Assembly: GCF_010093595.1 (NCBI RefSeq)
Contig: NW_022985453.1
Location: 583,745-647,744 of the forward strand
Direction of reading: 5' to 3'
Origin: Mytilinidion resinicola
Lineage: Eukaryota > Ascomycota > Dothideomycetes > Mytilinidiales > Mytilinidiaceae
DNA: 64,000 nucleotides
A program made the position numbers and the translations under genes. Positions 1 to 9,490 of this stretch are shown here, one piece after another (the stretch's first letter is position 1; each line of letters begins with the position of its first letter). Below the pieces are notes generated by a model. It was given only the letters and a program-made list of their open reading frames with translations. It had not been told where the DNA came from and ran no database searches.

Positions 1-3000
1 TGATCAAAGATCTGATGAGCCACAAGCCTCGGTCCAGCTCCTTCGCCCAGTTCGATTTGAGTGCGTCTACGTTGTCGTCGATCCATCGTTTGAACGACGT
101 CTCTCCTGATTCGAACCATGTTTTGGTAATGGGGTTTTCCACTACTAGAATTGCTCCCTTGGAATTTTTCTTAGATAGGCCGAATTTGACCTCGGCGTTC
201 ACAGGTAAAACAGCGCTGATTCTTGTTAGTCCCTATGAAAAACGTCTTCAGCTGGAAGTAACACTTACTCTACCTTCGCGTTGGTGGAAAGGTCAGTACT
301 CGTGACATTTGCAGTGATTCTAGCGCTCCATTCGGTGTTGCTGGCTGAGCGGATGGCAGGCACGCCAGTGGAAAAAGGTTTGAGGAGCTTCTGGCGGTTG
401 TAGGCTCTTTGATTCGCCTTTGCGATATCCTTCGGATCCGTTATCTGGGCAATGACCTGCCAAGTCCCATCATCGTTGAAACATCCAAGTTGCCCCAGTT
501 TCACATCCTTAGTTGAAGGAGGGAGCCAAGGGGCGGTGCCTAGTTGCCATACCGCCATCTGCTCGGTATATATCGATTGCTGACCCTTAGGGCCGAACAA
601 TGTAAAGCTTTCAGTCCCACTGTGAGTGTACAAGTCAGTTATGTGCTTTACTGTACGTTGGAAGCTTGCTTGAAAGGCTTGAATCGCGTCAGAAAGACGT
701 TGCAAAGACAAAACCTTACCTAGATTGTGAATCATTCGGTGGCAGACTTCCAGGCCAAAAGTAAGGGAAGTTTTCCTTGTTCTTTGAAACAGGGAAGCGT
801 CCTTGAAAGTCCTGGAATATGCTCTGCGAAAATGGGCAGGCGGGTTGTCCACACGCAATGCAGAGACCAGAGGCGCCATCTAGCGTCCCTGAAGTCGTAT
901 CCTGAGACTGATAGTGGTCTCCAGTCTCCGTTTGTGAAGACCAATATCCACCTCTCGCCGATGTCCGCTCACTCTTGCTTCCTGACATGCCTGTACTTGC
1001 GGTAGATGGAGGTTGTCTGAAGTCATCATATATTGCTCCAGATGAAGAGCAATCTTTTTCACTTTTTCCACAGGCAGCGCAAATCGTTGAGCCTGATTGT
1101 GAAGAGAAAGAGTGATCGGACAAGGCCTTCATACCGGCAGAAGTGTTCTGCTGACTGTTCTGATTGATGGAACTGCTCGAAAATCCCTTGGTGGTTGTTG
1201 TCGCACTGGATTGATTCGTCCTTTGCTCGCTTCGAGACGATGTCGTGTTTGTATTTTGTTGGCTTCGGGATGATGTTGTGTCTGTATTCTGCGCCTTGCC
1301 TGAACCATCGGACCCATTTGAGGTTTGGCTGTGTCCTCCAGAAGATTGATTTCCATTCTGGGTCTGTCCGCCAAACTGGTTTGAGCCCCGGTTCGTAGTT
1401 TGAGATGAATCCTGACGTTTCTGATTTAAGGCGCTACTTGAACCATCGGACCCATTCGCGCTTTGGCTGTGTCCTCCAAAAGATTGATTTCCATTCTGGG
1501 CCTGTCCGCCAGACTGGTTTGAGCCCCGGTTCGTGGTTTGAGATGGATCCTGACGTGTCTGATTGAAGGCGCTACTTGAACCATTACGGGTAGTTTGTTC
1601 ACCCGTTCTCGACAAGCCCTTGTTGACGGAGTCCGTCCCCGACCGTGCGGCATCTTCCCCGGACTGTCTCACAGTTCTCCTTGAACCCGAGTTCTCGAGT
1701 TGGTTTTGGCTAGTATCATTAAGCGCTTGTGTTGAGCTTCTCGGAAAAACCACTAACCTGCTGCTACTGGAACCGCGATTCTTCTGTTCGGTGCCTCCTC
1801 TATCTGCGCGAGCAATCCCCCCATTTGAATCTTCGACATTCCCATCACCATCATTTATCTCTATCTTAGTAGTCGTTGTCGTGCTGTGTGTTTCTATCGT
1901 CTTAGTGACCTTTCCCTTGCTTGATGCGTGGTCCTGGGATGCGTGGTCCTGGGAAGTTTCGTCGCCGTCTCGGAAGCGAACAACTTTATCAGCATCGTTC
2001 CGACCGTTTGTATCCTGAGATTCTTGGCTCTTATTGTGGTCGTAACTGCTCCAATTGTTGTTCCATTCATTTCTGCTCTCGGTTGTCGAGTAGTTGCTCC
2101 ACACATCATCGATGAATGATCCAAAGCTCTGCGATTTTTGGTCTGACAAGTATCTTCCTCCATGTTCAAGCGGAGTGTATAATGCCTTGCTGTCTTTGGG
2201 ATCGCCGGAGAGACTAACGGCGGTTGAGCGAGAAGCCGGCAAGTAATGGAGACCGCCATCAGCTGGAAGTGGAGCAGTCATGACCGATAGATAATCTTCA
2301 AATGGATTGCCCCATTCGCCGATGACAGAAGCAGAGTTGATTGAGCCGCCATAAACATGAACCCCGACAGATTTCGTGAACGAATCGGTTTTCAGAAAAA
2401 CGGGGGAACCGGAGTTACCTAAACCACAGAAGGGTCAGCAAGCAAAATAGAAAGGCTCAGGCTACTCTCTCACCTCCATAGGTATCGATGGTGTATTCCA
2501 ACATTCTCAAGTCCTGCTCGGCGAGGTTAAAACTCTCCTAAGCGTTGTTAGCACCGAGGTTAATCTTCAGACAATCTGCTCACTCACTTCGACGAACATC
2601 TCATGCATGAGGGCGCCTCTTTCGCCATCATGTTCGAGATCACCAGGATAGCCGACGACTCCTAGCATATTCGTACCACTGGTAGGAGTCTCCATGAACT
2701 CGATTGGCTCAATGCCTTCGAACGGTTTGTTAAGCTTGACAAATCCTACATCGAATGGTTTGGCCCCTTTTCGAGTGAGCCAGCCTGCTGTGGTGACACA
2801 TCTGACACCGGTGCGGAACTGAACTCCAGGGGTTCCGATAGACTTCTTACCCTCGTACCCGATGTACGCTTTGATAACAGCTGCACGACCAAACTTGGGT
2901 CCATGGTTGAAGACGATGTGGCCAGCCGTCACCATTAGGTCAGGGCGGATTAGCCAGCCAGTTCCCATAGCCCACCCATTCGAATATTCGTATTGCGCAA

Positions 3001-3323
3001 ATATTTTGACGATCGCTATATTCTCGTAAGGACGCAAATCGGGCAAAATACGACAAAAGTTGTGTACACTTACAGCGATACTTCCCTCCAGGGGCGTAAT
3101 CTTCCGGCTTCACTGGTGTTCGCTCATCCTCACCAACCACCGACTCTGAGCCCGGATTGATGGACTTCATCCATTGTGCTTCTGCCGGGGGCTCTTCTTC
3201 AGCTGACGCTAGATCCCATACACCTGCCACGAGATTGCGAAGTTCAAAATCCTTCTTTTGAAGGTTCGAAGCACTCGACAAGATGTCATGGGATTGGTCG
3301 ACACGAGAGTTGATGAAAGGCAT
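1..3323 (-). CDS. Trypsin-like serine protease with long Ser/Gln/Asn-rich linker and unknown C-terminal region (partial at window edge)
   Basis: Exons, minus strand: 3323-3074, 3015-2588, 2537-2474, 2418-720, 664-269 and 215 to beyond 1; every junction keeps frame, giving at least 1,017 residues. Residues about 84-270 form a trypsin-like fold: VTAGH with His116, PFDVGFV with Asp172 and GNSGSP with Ser250 are the catalytic triad. No signal peptide is visible, so it is probably intracellular. Residues about 290-800 are low-complexity (Ser, Gln, Asn, Thr), include a 46-residue tandem duplication and end in two CxACGxxxxxC-type motifs. Exons 5 and 6 encode a globular region (GPKGQQSIYTEQM, WQLGTAPWLPP, LGCFNDDGTWQ, WSARITANV) that I do not recognise. 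No terminal stop is seen because the gene runs off the window. The protease call is firm; substrate and role are unknown. Confidence 0.8.
1302..1577 (-). repeat. 138-bp tandem duplication inside the linker coding sequence
   Basis: Two adjacent in-frame copies of a 138-bp (46-codon) unit, starting at 1302 and 1440; the first bases of a further copy appear at 1578 (the shared start reads gaaccat). They encode near-identical Ser/Asn/Gln/Gly-rich blocks containing QTTNRGSNQ and GGHSQ. The copies differ at several positions, so the duplication is not brand new. Confidence 0.85.
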
Positions 3324-5076
3324 TTCGTCGTTGGTTTGTTTGTTTTATGAGGAACAAAGCTGCGGTAACAAGTGCTGGACATTCGAGTCTGATGTGGCCT
3401 CAAGTCATTCATTTATACTTGAATCTGTTCCTGGTCGGTCAGATATGGCTGCATATGATTCGAACGTGTAGGTTCCGTCGTGTATGCTCTAATCTAATGA
3501 AAGTCGCTTGCATGACTATCGGCTTGCATATTTTCCTTGCAAATATTCACGGCTTGGAGCAGATCGGTCACAGTTCGCGTCACGAAAGACCAACAAGGCC
3601 TCAGCGTCCTTGTTGCACTCTACATGGCGCCCGTTGCCGATTGGCATTTGACACAGTTGAGCTCGCTAAGAAGACTGCACTCGGTCTCCTCCAGCTTGCA
3701 TCTCGACTCCTGCAGCTAGGACATCTGCTGATCCATCGTCTGCGAAGCTTTCGCCTCCTTGTCGCGCTCCGCATCGTCTCCGCTGCCAATTGACCTTTGA
3801 TGCAGTTGAGCTCGCTAAGAAGACTGCAGCTGGTCCATCCACCTTGCATCTCGACTCCTGCAGCTAGAGAATCTGCTGATCCATCGTCTGCAAAGCCTTC
3901 CCCTTCCTTGTCACACTCCGCGTCGTCTCCATTGCCAATTGGCCGTTGATACAGTTGAACTCGCTAAGAAGACTGCAGCTGGTCCCCTCCAACTTGCATC
4001 GCGACTCCTGCAGCCAAGACATCTGCTGATCCATCGTTTGCGAAGCCTTCGCCTCCCGTTGTACTCCATAACGTCTCGGTTGCCAATGAGCATTTGACAT
4101 GGCTGAGTTCGCTTAGAAGACGGTACTCGTCATTTTCGTGCTTTCGTATACCCCACTGCTGATGCAGATATTCAGCTGGTAACTTCCTACATCAACCAGG
4201 GACTCTTATCACCAGCGACGATCACCCCTCAGTCCGATACGAGCTGGTGCTTAGGACATGACTTTGATCTAGACCGAGCTCCGAGCACTTCGAAAAGATG
4301 AGAAACACAGTACTTTGCTATAACAATGGCGGACATGTAGATAAATATTTGACACTGAGATGAACATCTGGAGTATGACTGTATCCTTGGTATAGCACGA
4401 GTCCTAGCGATCAGATCTTGGATGTGGATGGGTTTCTACCTGTTCCGCATTACCTTTGAACGTAGTTGATCACGGAAATCCAAGCCAAGCCGAATCGAAG
4501 AAATCATTTCCGAAAGCGTCGAAAGCGCAGGCAGTCGACAGGGGATAGCTGGTGTACCGAGCTAATCATGCAGGCGCATCTTTCAGCTGCCTTCTATCAT
4601 GTTACATGGGGTTGTACGGAGACAAGCCTATTTGAGAAGCAATCTTTATCAACACCTCCTCCTCAGCTAGCCACAAGCATCTCGGCTAGTCTAAAAAATG
4701 CACTTATGACTGTAGATCTTTGGCCAGACAATACTTTTGGGAAGGAGAAAGAATAATCCATAATGGCGGACATGCATCGAAACTCTCACGTAGTCGTACT
4801 CACGTATCTCTCTTGTTCACCTAATTCTCTTATATTGGCATAAAAGATGACTCGTAGATTTAATCGTGAAAGCGTAATGGCATCCTCTAAATCGCCATAC
4901 GAGCAATTATGCCGTATCTTGATCACAAACAACCTCTCACTTAACCTCAAATACCAGAGTCACTACCTTAGTCAAGGTTCTTGGGCTCCCACTTGTCCCC
5001 CAGCCAGCACCATCAAATCCGGAGAGAGTCATGAAATGGAAGCGAGAGGAAAGGCTCCCTTCCCATTATCGAAGCC
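3324..5076. other. Intergenic stretch with a minisatellite; no supportable gene
   Basis: Between the protease start and the next gene I see the 149-bp minisatellite (separate entry) and otherwise ordinary sequence. Short open frames near 3350-3800 and 4466-4756 show no domain, no plausible splice pattern and biased, basic compositions; I treat them as chance. Confidence 0.5.
3600..4120. repeat. Minisatellite of about 149-bp units, about 3.4 copies
   Basis: The anchor ctcgctaagaagactgca begins near 3661, 3810 and 3959, and a diverged copy (ttcgcttagaagacgg) begins near 4107, so the period is 148-149 bp. The 5' flank (about 3615-3660) matches the end of a unit. Copies are roughly 80-90 percent alike by eye. 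Because 149 is not a multiple of three, minus-strand peptides such as LLSEFNCINGQLA change frame between units, so the array is probably noncoding or derived from a decayed gene. Confidence 0.85.
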
Positions 5077-6044
5077 ATGTCTAACATCCGGCCAGGGGTA
5101 GCTGGCGCACAAGGCTGTGTAAACTATGTGTTGGATATTGGAGCGGATTCAGTGAACGAGATCGTGCTTCAGTTGTCCTTTGAAGGTGGCTTCCCATGGG
5201 GAAGTAATAGAGCCTTTGGTCGAGTATTATCTGCTCCAGACAATTTATTTCGAATCCGACAAGAAGGGCCGTCCACTATTGGCATGAACTACAGTAAGAT
5301 GCCCTGGGTTACTCTGCAGTCGATGCCGCTGACAGATCCGCGATTAAAGCCGTTCATTTCACCATCGACTTTGATCAGGCTTTTTACAGTCCCTCCATCA
5401 AAGCAGTTGGAAACACATTGGAAGAGCCGGCTCTCGAAGTGCAACCAGCAGCGGAGCTTTTGTACCCCACCGGGGATGGGAACGAACCTGTGCCAGCCAT
5501 CGAGGAACAATTAGGTGAAATCCCAAGCATTCCTGAGCACAGTTTCCCCGCCGAGCCAACCGAGTTCTGCGAGAGAAACGCATATTCCGACGGGACAGGA
5601 TATGACCGATTTCACCCTGCGACCTACGATCGCCACTACGATGTAAATTTGCCGAACATGATATCCACGATTGCCAGATTCGGGATGCATGTCGCTGCAC
5701 TCCATATTACTACATCAGCGTATCGAACAAAGGTGTTTCTAGCTTGTTGTAAGGATCAGAAAGTGGTTGAGGTAGAGATCAGGTTCTACCAAGATTTCTC
5801 GGCAAAGTGGGAGACTATCGGTCGGTTCTTGAGCACAAGCCAAACGCTTCTCGAGCAGAAGGCAGGCTCATCTTCGAGCCTAGGCTCAGATCTCGAGGAA
5901 GCTGTACTAGGAGATGTGAGCGTACAGCCGTGTGAGATCTGGGCTTCGGGCAATGTGTGCTGCAACAGCTCGGCGTCGAGCCGCGTTTTGCTGACACAGG
6001 CGAACGCGGCAATTCGACAATCGCTGAACCTGAACATAGCATGA
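5077..6044 (+). pseudogene. Orphan protein gene with a reading-frame break near 5315-5345
   Basis: ATG at 5077 opens a frame with good coding character (VNYVLDIGADSV, LQLSFEGGFPWGSN, LSAPDNLFRIRQEG) up to about 5330. From about 5320 the protein-like sequence continues in another frame (KAVHFTIDFDQAFYSPS, GYDRFHPATYD, ISTIARFGMHVAALH) to a stop at 6044. Together they would encode about 320 residues. No normal intron joins the frames: a GTAAGA donor and the nearest CTGCAG acceptor would make a 26-nt intron, and a 71-nt alternative uses a weak GTCGAT donor and deletes well-formed coding sequence. A single-base indel, real or from assembly, is the simplest reading. I do not recognise the family. 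No upstream in-frame ATG exists after the TGA that precedes 5077. Confidence 0.55.
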
Positions 6045-7709
6045 CGGGCTGAGCTGCTAGGGCAAGAAGATTGGTGGGTGTAACGCCCAAGACTGTGCAC
6101 TTCAAACTTGTTCAGTTTCGCCGAAGTTCGTCGTCGTTGGAACGATTCACGTGACTCGCCTGACCGCCTTCGAGAAGGGCAAGCCCAATACGGTCATTTG
6201 GTATCTAAGCGAGCCGCAGCTGTCTAATGCGGCGCTAATGCGGCTCTAATGCGGCTCTAATGCATACCGCATTGGAACACCGGCCCACGACCACCAACGC
6301 CCGCCCCAGACGTCTCGTATTGCCATGTAGGAGGATTGCCGTCGTGATTGGAGTATTGTGCTGGCTTTCCTTGCCGCTCGACGACCGCGTCCTCTTTCCC
6401 GCGGCCTGCGCCTTGCCCGGTTCGTCCTGCACCGGTAGTTGTGGGATGGTCATGATCGCCATAGTCCCACCTACCCAGCTATTGCGGGCATCTTTACCCA
6501 CTGACTGCACTTACATAGGACAATCCGGGAAAAAGCCATATCCCAATGCATCGGACACCGGTCCCAGAATGCGCATCTCGTCTTGGGTAGCAATGGATGC
6601 CAAGTACAGACTCGCTTCGCCGCTGCCCGCGCTGCAGAACAGCCGGAGGGGGCCTACCTGAGTCTCAACTTGCAACTGCTTGGAGTTTCTCGGCTCGCAA
6701 CTGCCCGCGCTACGGAACCGCCGGAGAGGGCCTTCTACCTGGATCTCGGCTCGGAGTTTACCCACCATGCACGTAGGCACGAGGCACGTTCTCGCCGAAA
6801 ACAAGACCCCTGCCCTGACGTACAGAGATGCAGCCATCTGTTGCTTTCCCAGCTGAGGGAGCAAGACGGTACAAGGTGTAGTCGGACCAAAATGGCATCA
6901 ACCCTTCGCTTCCAGTTCTGATTGGTTTGGGCACCTACCCTGCTGCAGATCAGCTTCCCTTATGGGGACTTGACCAAGAAGAGTTTTCCCCGGCGTGAGG
7001 CTATTTTCTGTAATTGGATTATGCACCAAGTAGCTAATATCTACTTCAGGCCGGGTTGCTTGATGATCATACCGTTTGGCGACCCCCCAGCCCTGCTTCC
7101 TTGCCGTATTGGGTCCTTGAGCGCGCGTCCGATTGTGCCAAACGGTCCAGACTTTCTGGGGCACCCCACGAACCGGTGGATTGGGCCTAGTCCATGGCGA
7201 TCAGTCTTATTGTTGAAGCGTGACGCTATCACGGCTCAGCTACGAGTGCTATCAGGTGGACCAGGGCCCTCAACTTCAGCTTGCCTGCATGACACGCGGT
7301 ATACTCGGATTTATGGAATAGGCTATCTTCCAACCACAGCGAAGCCCAGAGACTACAGTATTAGCTTATCCGGCACCATGCATCCTCGAAATCAACTCCA
7401 CGGTCATGCATACGCGGACCAACAGCTCTCAATCGCTTAACTTGCTCCACTTCCATCGAGATGGTATAGCTCGGATTGTTGTTGAAATTTCAGCTGGAAA
7501 CTAGTCTTGGGATCAGCAAGAGACACTCTAGAGCGCAACACGTCGGTTAGCTTGTCCTCGGGTGTAGGCTCGACTACCGGACTTGGAAAGGTCTCGCGCT
7601 GGTCCGATAAGCTGTTGGATGTGTTGCCACGGCCTTGGTCGGATGAATGTGTTCACGGCGTGTACAGGGGTCGACGTTCATGTTTGTTTCTCACGTTCGG
7701 TGGCAAAGG
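6045..7709. other. Intergenic stretch with short local duplications
   Basis: No open frame here has a recognisable domain. Visible structure: a triplicated ctaatgcgg motif at about 6233-6262, and an imperfect tandem duplication of roughly 78 bp at about 6608-6755 around ctgcccgcgct and gccggag. The right end is the promoter of the next gene. Confidence 0.5.
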
Positions 7710-7718
7710 TATAAAAAG
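7710..7718 (+). promoter_or_regulatory. TATA box of the orphan gene at 7844
   Basis: The run tataaaaag lies 126-134 bp upstream of the ATG at 7844, in a context compatible with a roughly 100-nt 5' leader. The leader contains an ATG near 7730 in the same frame; the short distance from the TATA element makes 7844 the likelier start. Confidence 0.6.
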
Positions 7719-7843
7719 CGGTCAGAAGTTTGGGACTTTCTCCGAGCAAGCTATCAGCTACCTATTATCGATTCTTCTTCACGGTGACCATCCTCAAACC
7801 ATCAGATCTCAACCACTACACTTCCCAAACCCACGTCGACGCC

Positions 7844-9490
7844 ATGCCAGAGGTTAAGAGGGAAACCGTCGTCGACGAGAAGCACACCAAGACCGTCGAG
7901 TATGGAGGTGCCAGTAACGGGCAACCTGCCCCTAAACCTCCACCAGAGAGTGTGCCTAAAAGTCTGCCCCATCACACCCAAGAATCAAAACACAACCATA
8001 ATCCAATCTACAATCGAGTTATGTCGGGCGCAATCTTCGTTGCTTCTCCTCCCAATTCAGCAAAGTTGGATTTCCCTTCTGCCGCTGCCTCTATAGGCCC
8101 AATTGGGAATCCAGCTGCAGCTCTGGCAGGCTTTACTCTAAACGCTGCATCTGTGCTGCTCCGAGAGGCGCAAGCGGGGAAGCAAATGTCAGTAGTGGCA
8201 CCTGTCGGAACGCTTGAGCGAGCCATTCTTGCGGAAGCCGCGTTTCGAGTCGTGGAGAGACTTGACCTGGACGCACCCTATAATCAGCAGGTCGAGGATG
8301 CCATGAAACACCACATCGACACAATCGGCATCAAGGTTGCGGCCGCGGCTCCTATTGTCATGGACTCGATCATGGAACCAGTTCTCCGAATCGTGCTGGA
8401 CCAATTGAAGCGGCCTTGTGCCAAAGGTCACAACTGCCATCAGGGCACCTCGTTCGATGACCATTACTGGAAAAACTCTCAAATTTCTATTCCCACGGCA
8501 AGCCCTTTGAGCAACCAGCTTATGACCAGCTTCAAACAAGCATACAAGGACGCGCCTACACCCGCTGAAAGCCAAGAGGAATTCCTATGGGGCCTGGCTG
8601 GGCCCTTGATTGGTGCTGCCGGCAACCTACTCGGCGGTCTTTTGAAGGGGAAGAATAAGGCAGAAAGCAGTATGGCCGGAGAGGGAGATGAGGAGGGCAT
8701 ATTCAGCCGTATACCGTGGAATACACTCGGCAAACTTGGCGGTGCGGCTTTGAGAAAGGGAGTGGATATTCTGGACAAGAGAAATGCAGCCAAAAAAGCA
8801 GCAGCCGGGGGCACTGAAAGCGAGATGGGCGGCGACGAAGAATTGTTTGGGATCAGGATCCCGATCCTCAGCGACCTTCTGGGCGAGAGCGCTATGGCCG
8901 AAAGCGAAACGGGCGGCGAAGAGTTGTTTGGAATCAGAATTCCGATCATTAGCGATCTTCTGGGCGAGAGCGCTATGGCCGAAAGCGAAACGGGAGGCGA
9001 AGAGTTGTTTGGTTTCAGGATCCCCATCATTAGCGATATTCTGGGCGAAAGCACCATGGTCAGCGAGACCAAGAACTCCAGAGTCTCCTCCCACGGTAAA
9101 ACCAGCCTACCTACCGGTAGCATCGGGGGAGATCTTGTACGCAGGGCCATCGCAGGGGAGGCTGCCCTACAAGCCTTTTTGGAGCTTCCCGTCGAAGTGC
9201 TCGAAGATGAGGGGATCATGGAGGGGCTTGCGACGTTCGTGAAGGATATCGCGCCAGGACTTCCCAAGTACACGATACCGGCGATGAAGAATCTTGCTCC
9301 CAAGATCCGATCCATGGTTGTCAACAAAGCTGGAAAAGGCGGCCAAAAGAAACTGAATGGGGCTCCTCCCAACGGCACTCCATCTCAGCACAATTCAAGC
9401 TTGAAAAAGAGGAAGAGCTTGCTCCTTCCTGGTGGCTATAGCCACACTGCGAGCAAGTTTGTCAACCAGTCTTCACCACAGGAGGTCTGA
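7844..9490 (+). CDS. Orphan Ala/Gly-rich protein with three 27-residue repeats
   Basis: Single-exon gene, 548 residues, from ATG 7844 to TGA 9490. The N-terminus (about residues 1-60) is hydrophilic and Pro/Lys-rich. Residues about 65-200 are alanine-rich and helical-looking (ASVLLREAQAG, MDSIMEPVLRIVLDQL). About residue 250 comes a glycine-rich hydrophobic stretch, WGLAGPLIGAAGNLLGGLL, of a kind seen in membrane-active peptides. Three tandem repeats follow at bases about 8838-9080 with consensus EELFGIRIPIISDLLGES plus an acidic AMAESETGG linker. The C-terminus is basic (LKKRKSLLLPGGYS). No signal peptide or classical membrane anchor. I do not recognise a family; membrane action or self-assembly through the repeats is speculation. 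Confidence 0.75.
   Translation: MPEVKRETVVDEKHTKTVEYGGASNGQPAPKPPPESVPKSLPHHTQESKHNHNPIYNRVMSGAIFVASPPNSAKLDFPSAAASIGPIGNPAAALAGFTLNAASVLLREAQAGKQMSVVAPVGTLERAILAEAAFRVVERLDLDAPYNQQVEDAMKHHIDTIGIKVAAAAPIVMDSIMEPVLRIVLDQLKRPCAKGHNCHQGTSFDDHYWKNSQISIPTASPLSNQLMTSFKQAYKDAPTPAESQEEFLWGLAGPLIGAAGNLLGGLLKGKNKAESSMAGEGDEEGIFSRIPWNTLGKLGGAALRKGVDILDKRNAAKKAAAGGTESEMGGDEELFGIRIPILSDLLGESAMAESETGGEELFGIRIPIISDLLGESAMAESETGGEELFGFRIPIISDILGESTMVSETKNSRVSSHGKTSLPTGSIGGDLVRRAIAGEAALQAFLELPVEVLEDEGIMEGLATFVKDIAPGLPKYTIPAMKNLAPKIRSMVVNKAGKGGQKKLNGAPPNGTPSQHNSSLKKRKSLLLPGGYSHTASKFVNQSSPQEV
8838..9080 (+). repeat. Three in-frame 81-bp coding repeats
   Basis: Copies begin near 8839, 8920 and 9001, 81 bp apart, each encoding ELFG-[IF]-RIPI-[IL]-SD-[LI]-LGES with an acidic spacer. 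Copies two and three are nearly identical at DNA level; the first differs at third positions, pointing to stepwise duplication under coding constraint. Confidence 0.9.

Noticed and set aside
15..305. Plus-strand 96-codon frame at the left edge
   Set aside because: It is the reverse reading of the last two exons of the protease-fusion gene, whose minus-strand frame joins cleanly across a CTAAC-bearing intron.
1563..2018. Plus-strand 151-codon frame with Leu/Val-rich content
   Set aside because: Mirror of the Ser/Asn-rich linker coding sequence; no start context or domain.
4466..4756. Possible small basic protein
   Set aside because: Arg-rich start then unstructured sequence; no promoter, introns or family signs.
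8479..9378. 299-codon minus-strand frame
   Set aside because: Antisense of the Ala/Gly-rich orphan at 7844, which has a TATA box and coherent repeats; the antisense frame is Ser/Pro/Leu-rich with no domain.
7844..9490. Viral capsid or polyprotein origin for the Ala/Gly-rich orphan
   Set aside because: Hydrophobic Gly-rich stretches are suggestive only; no replication or capsid motif is visible.
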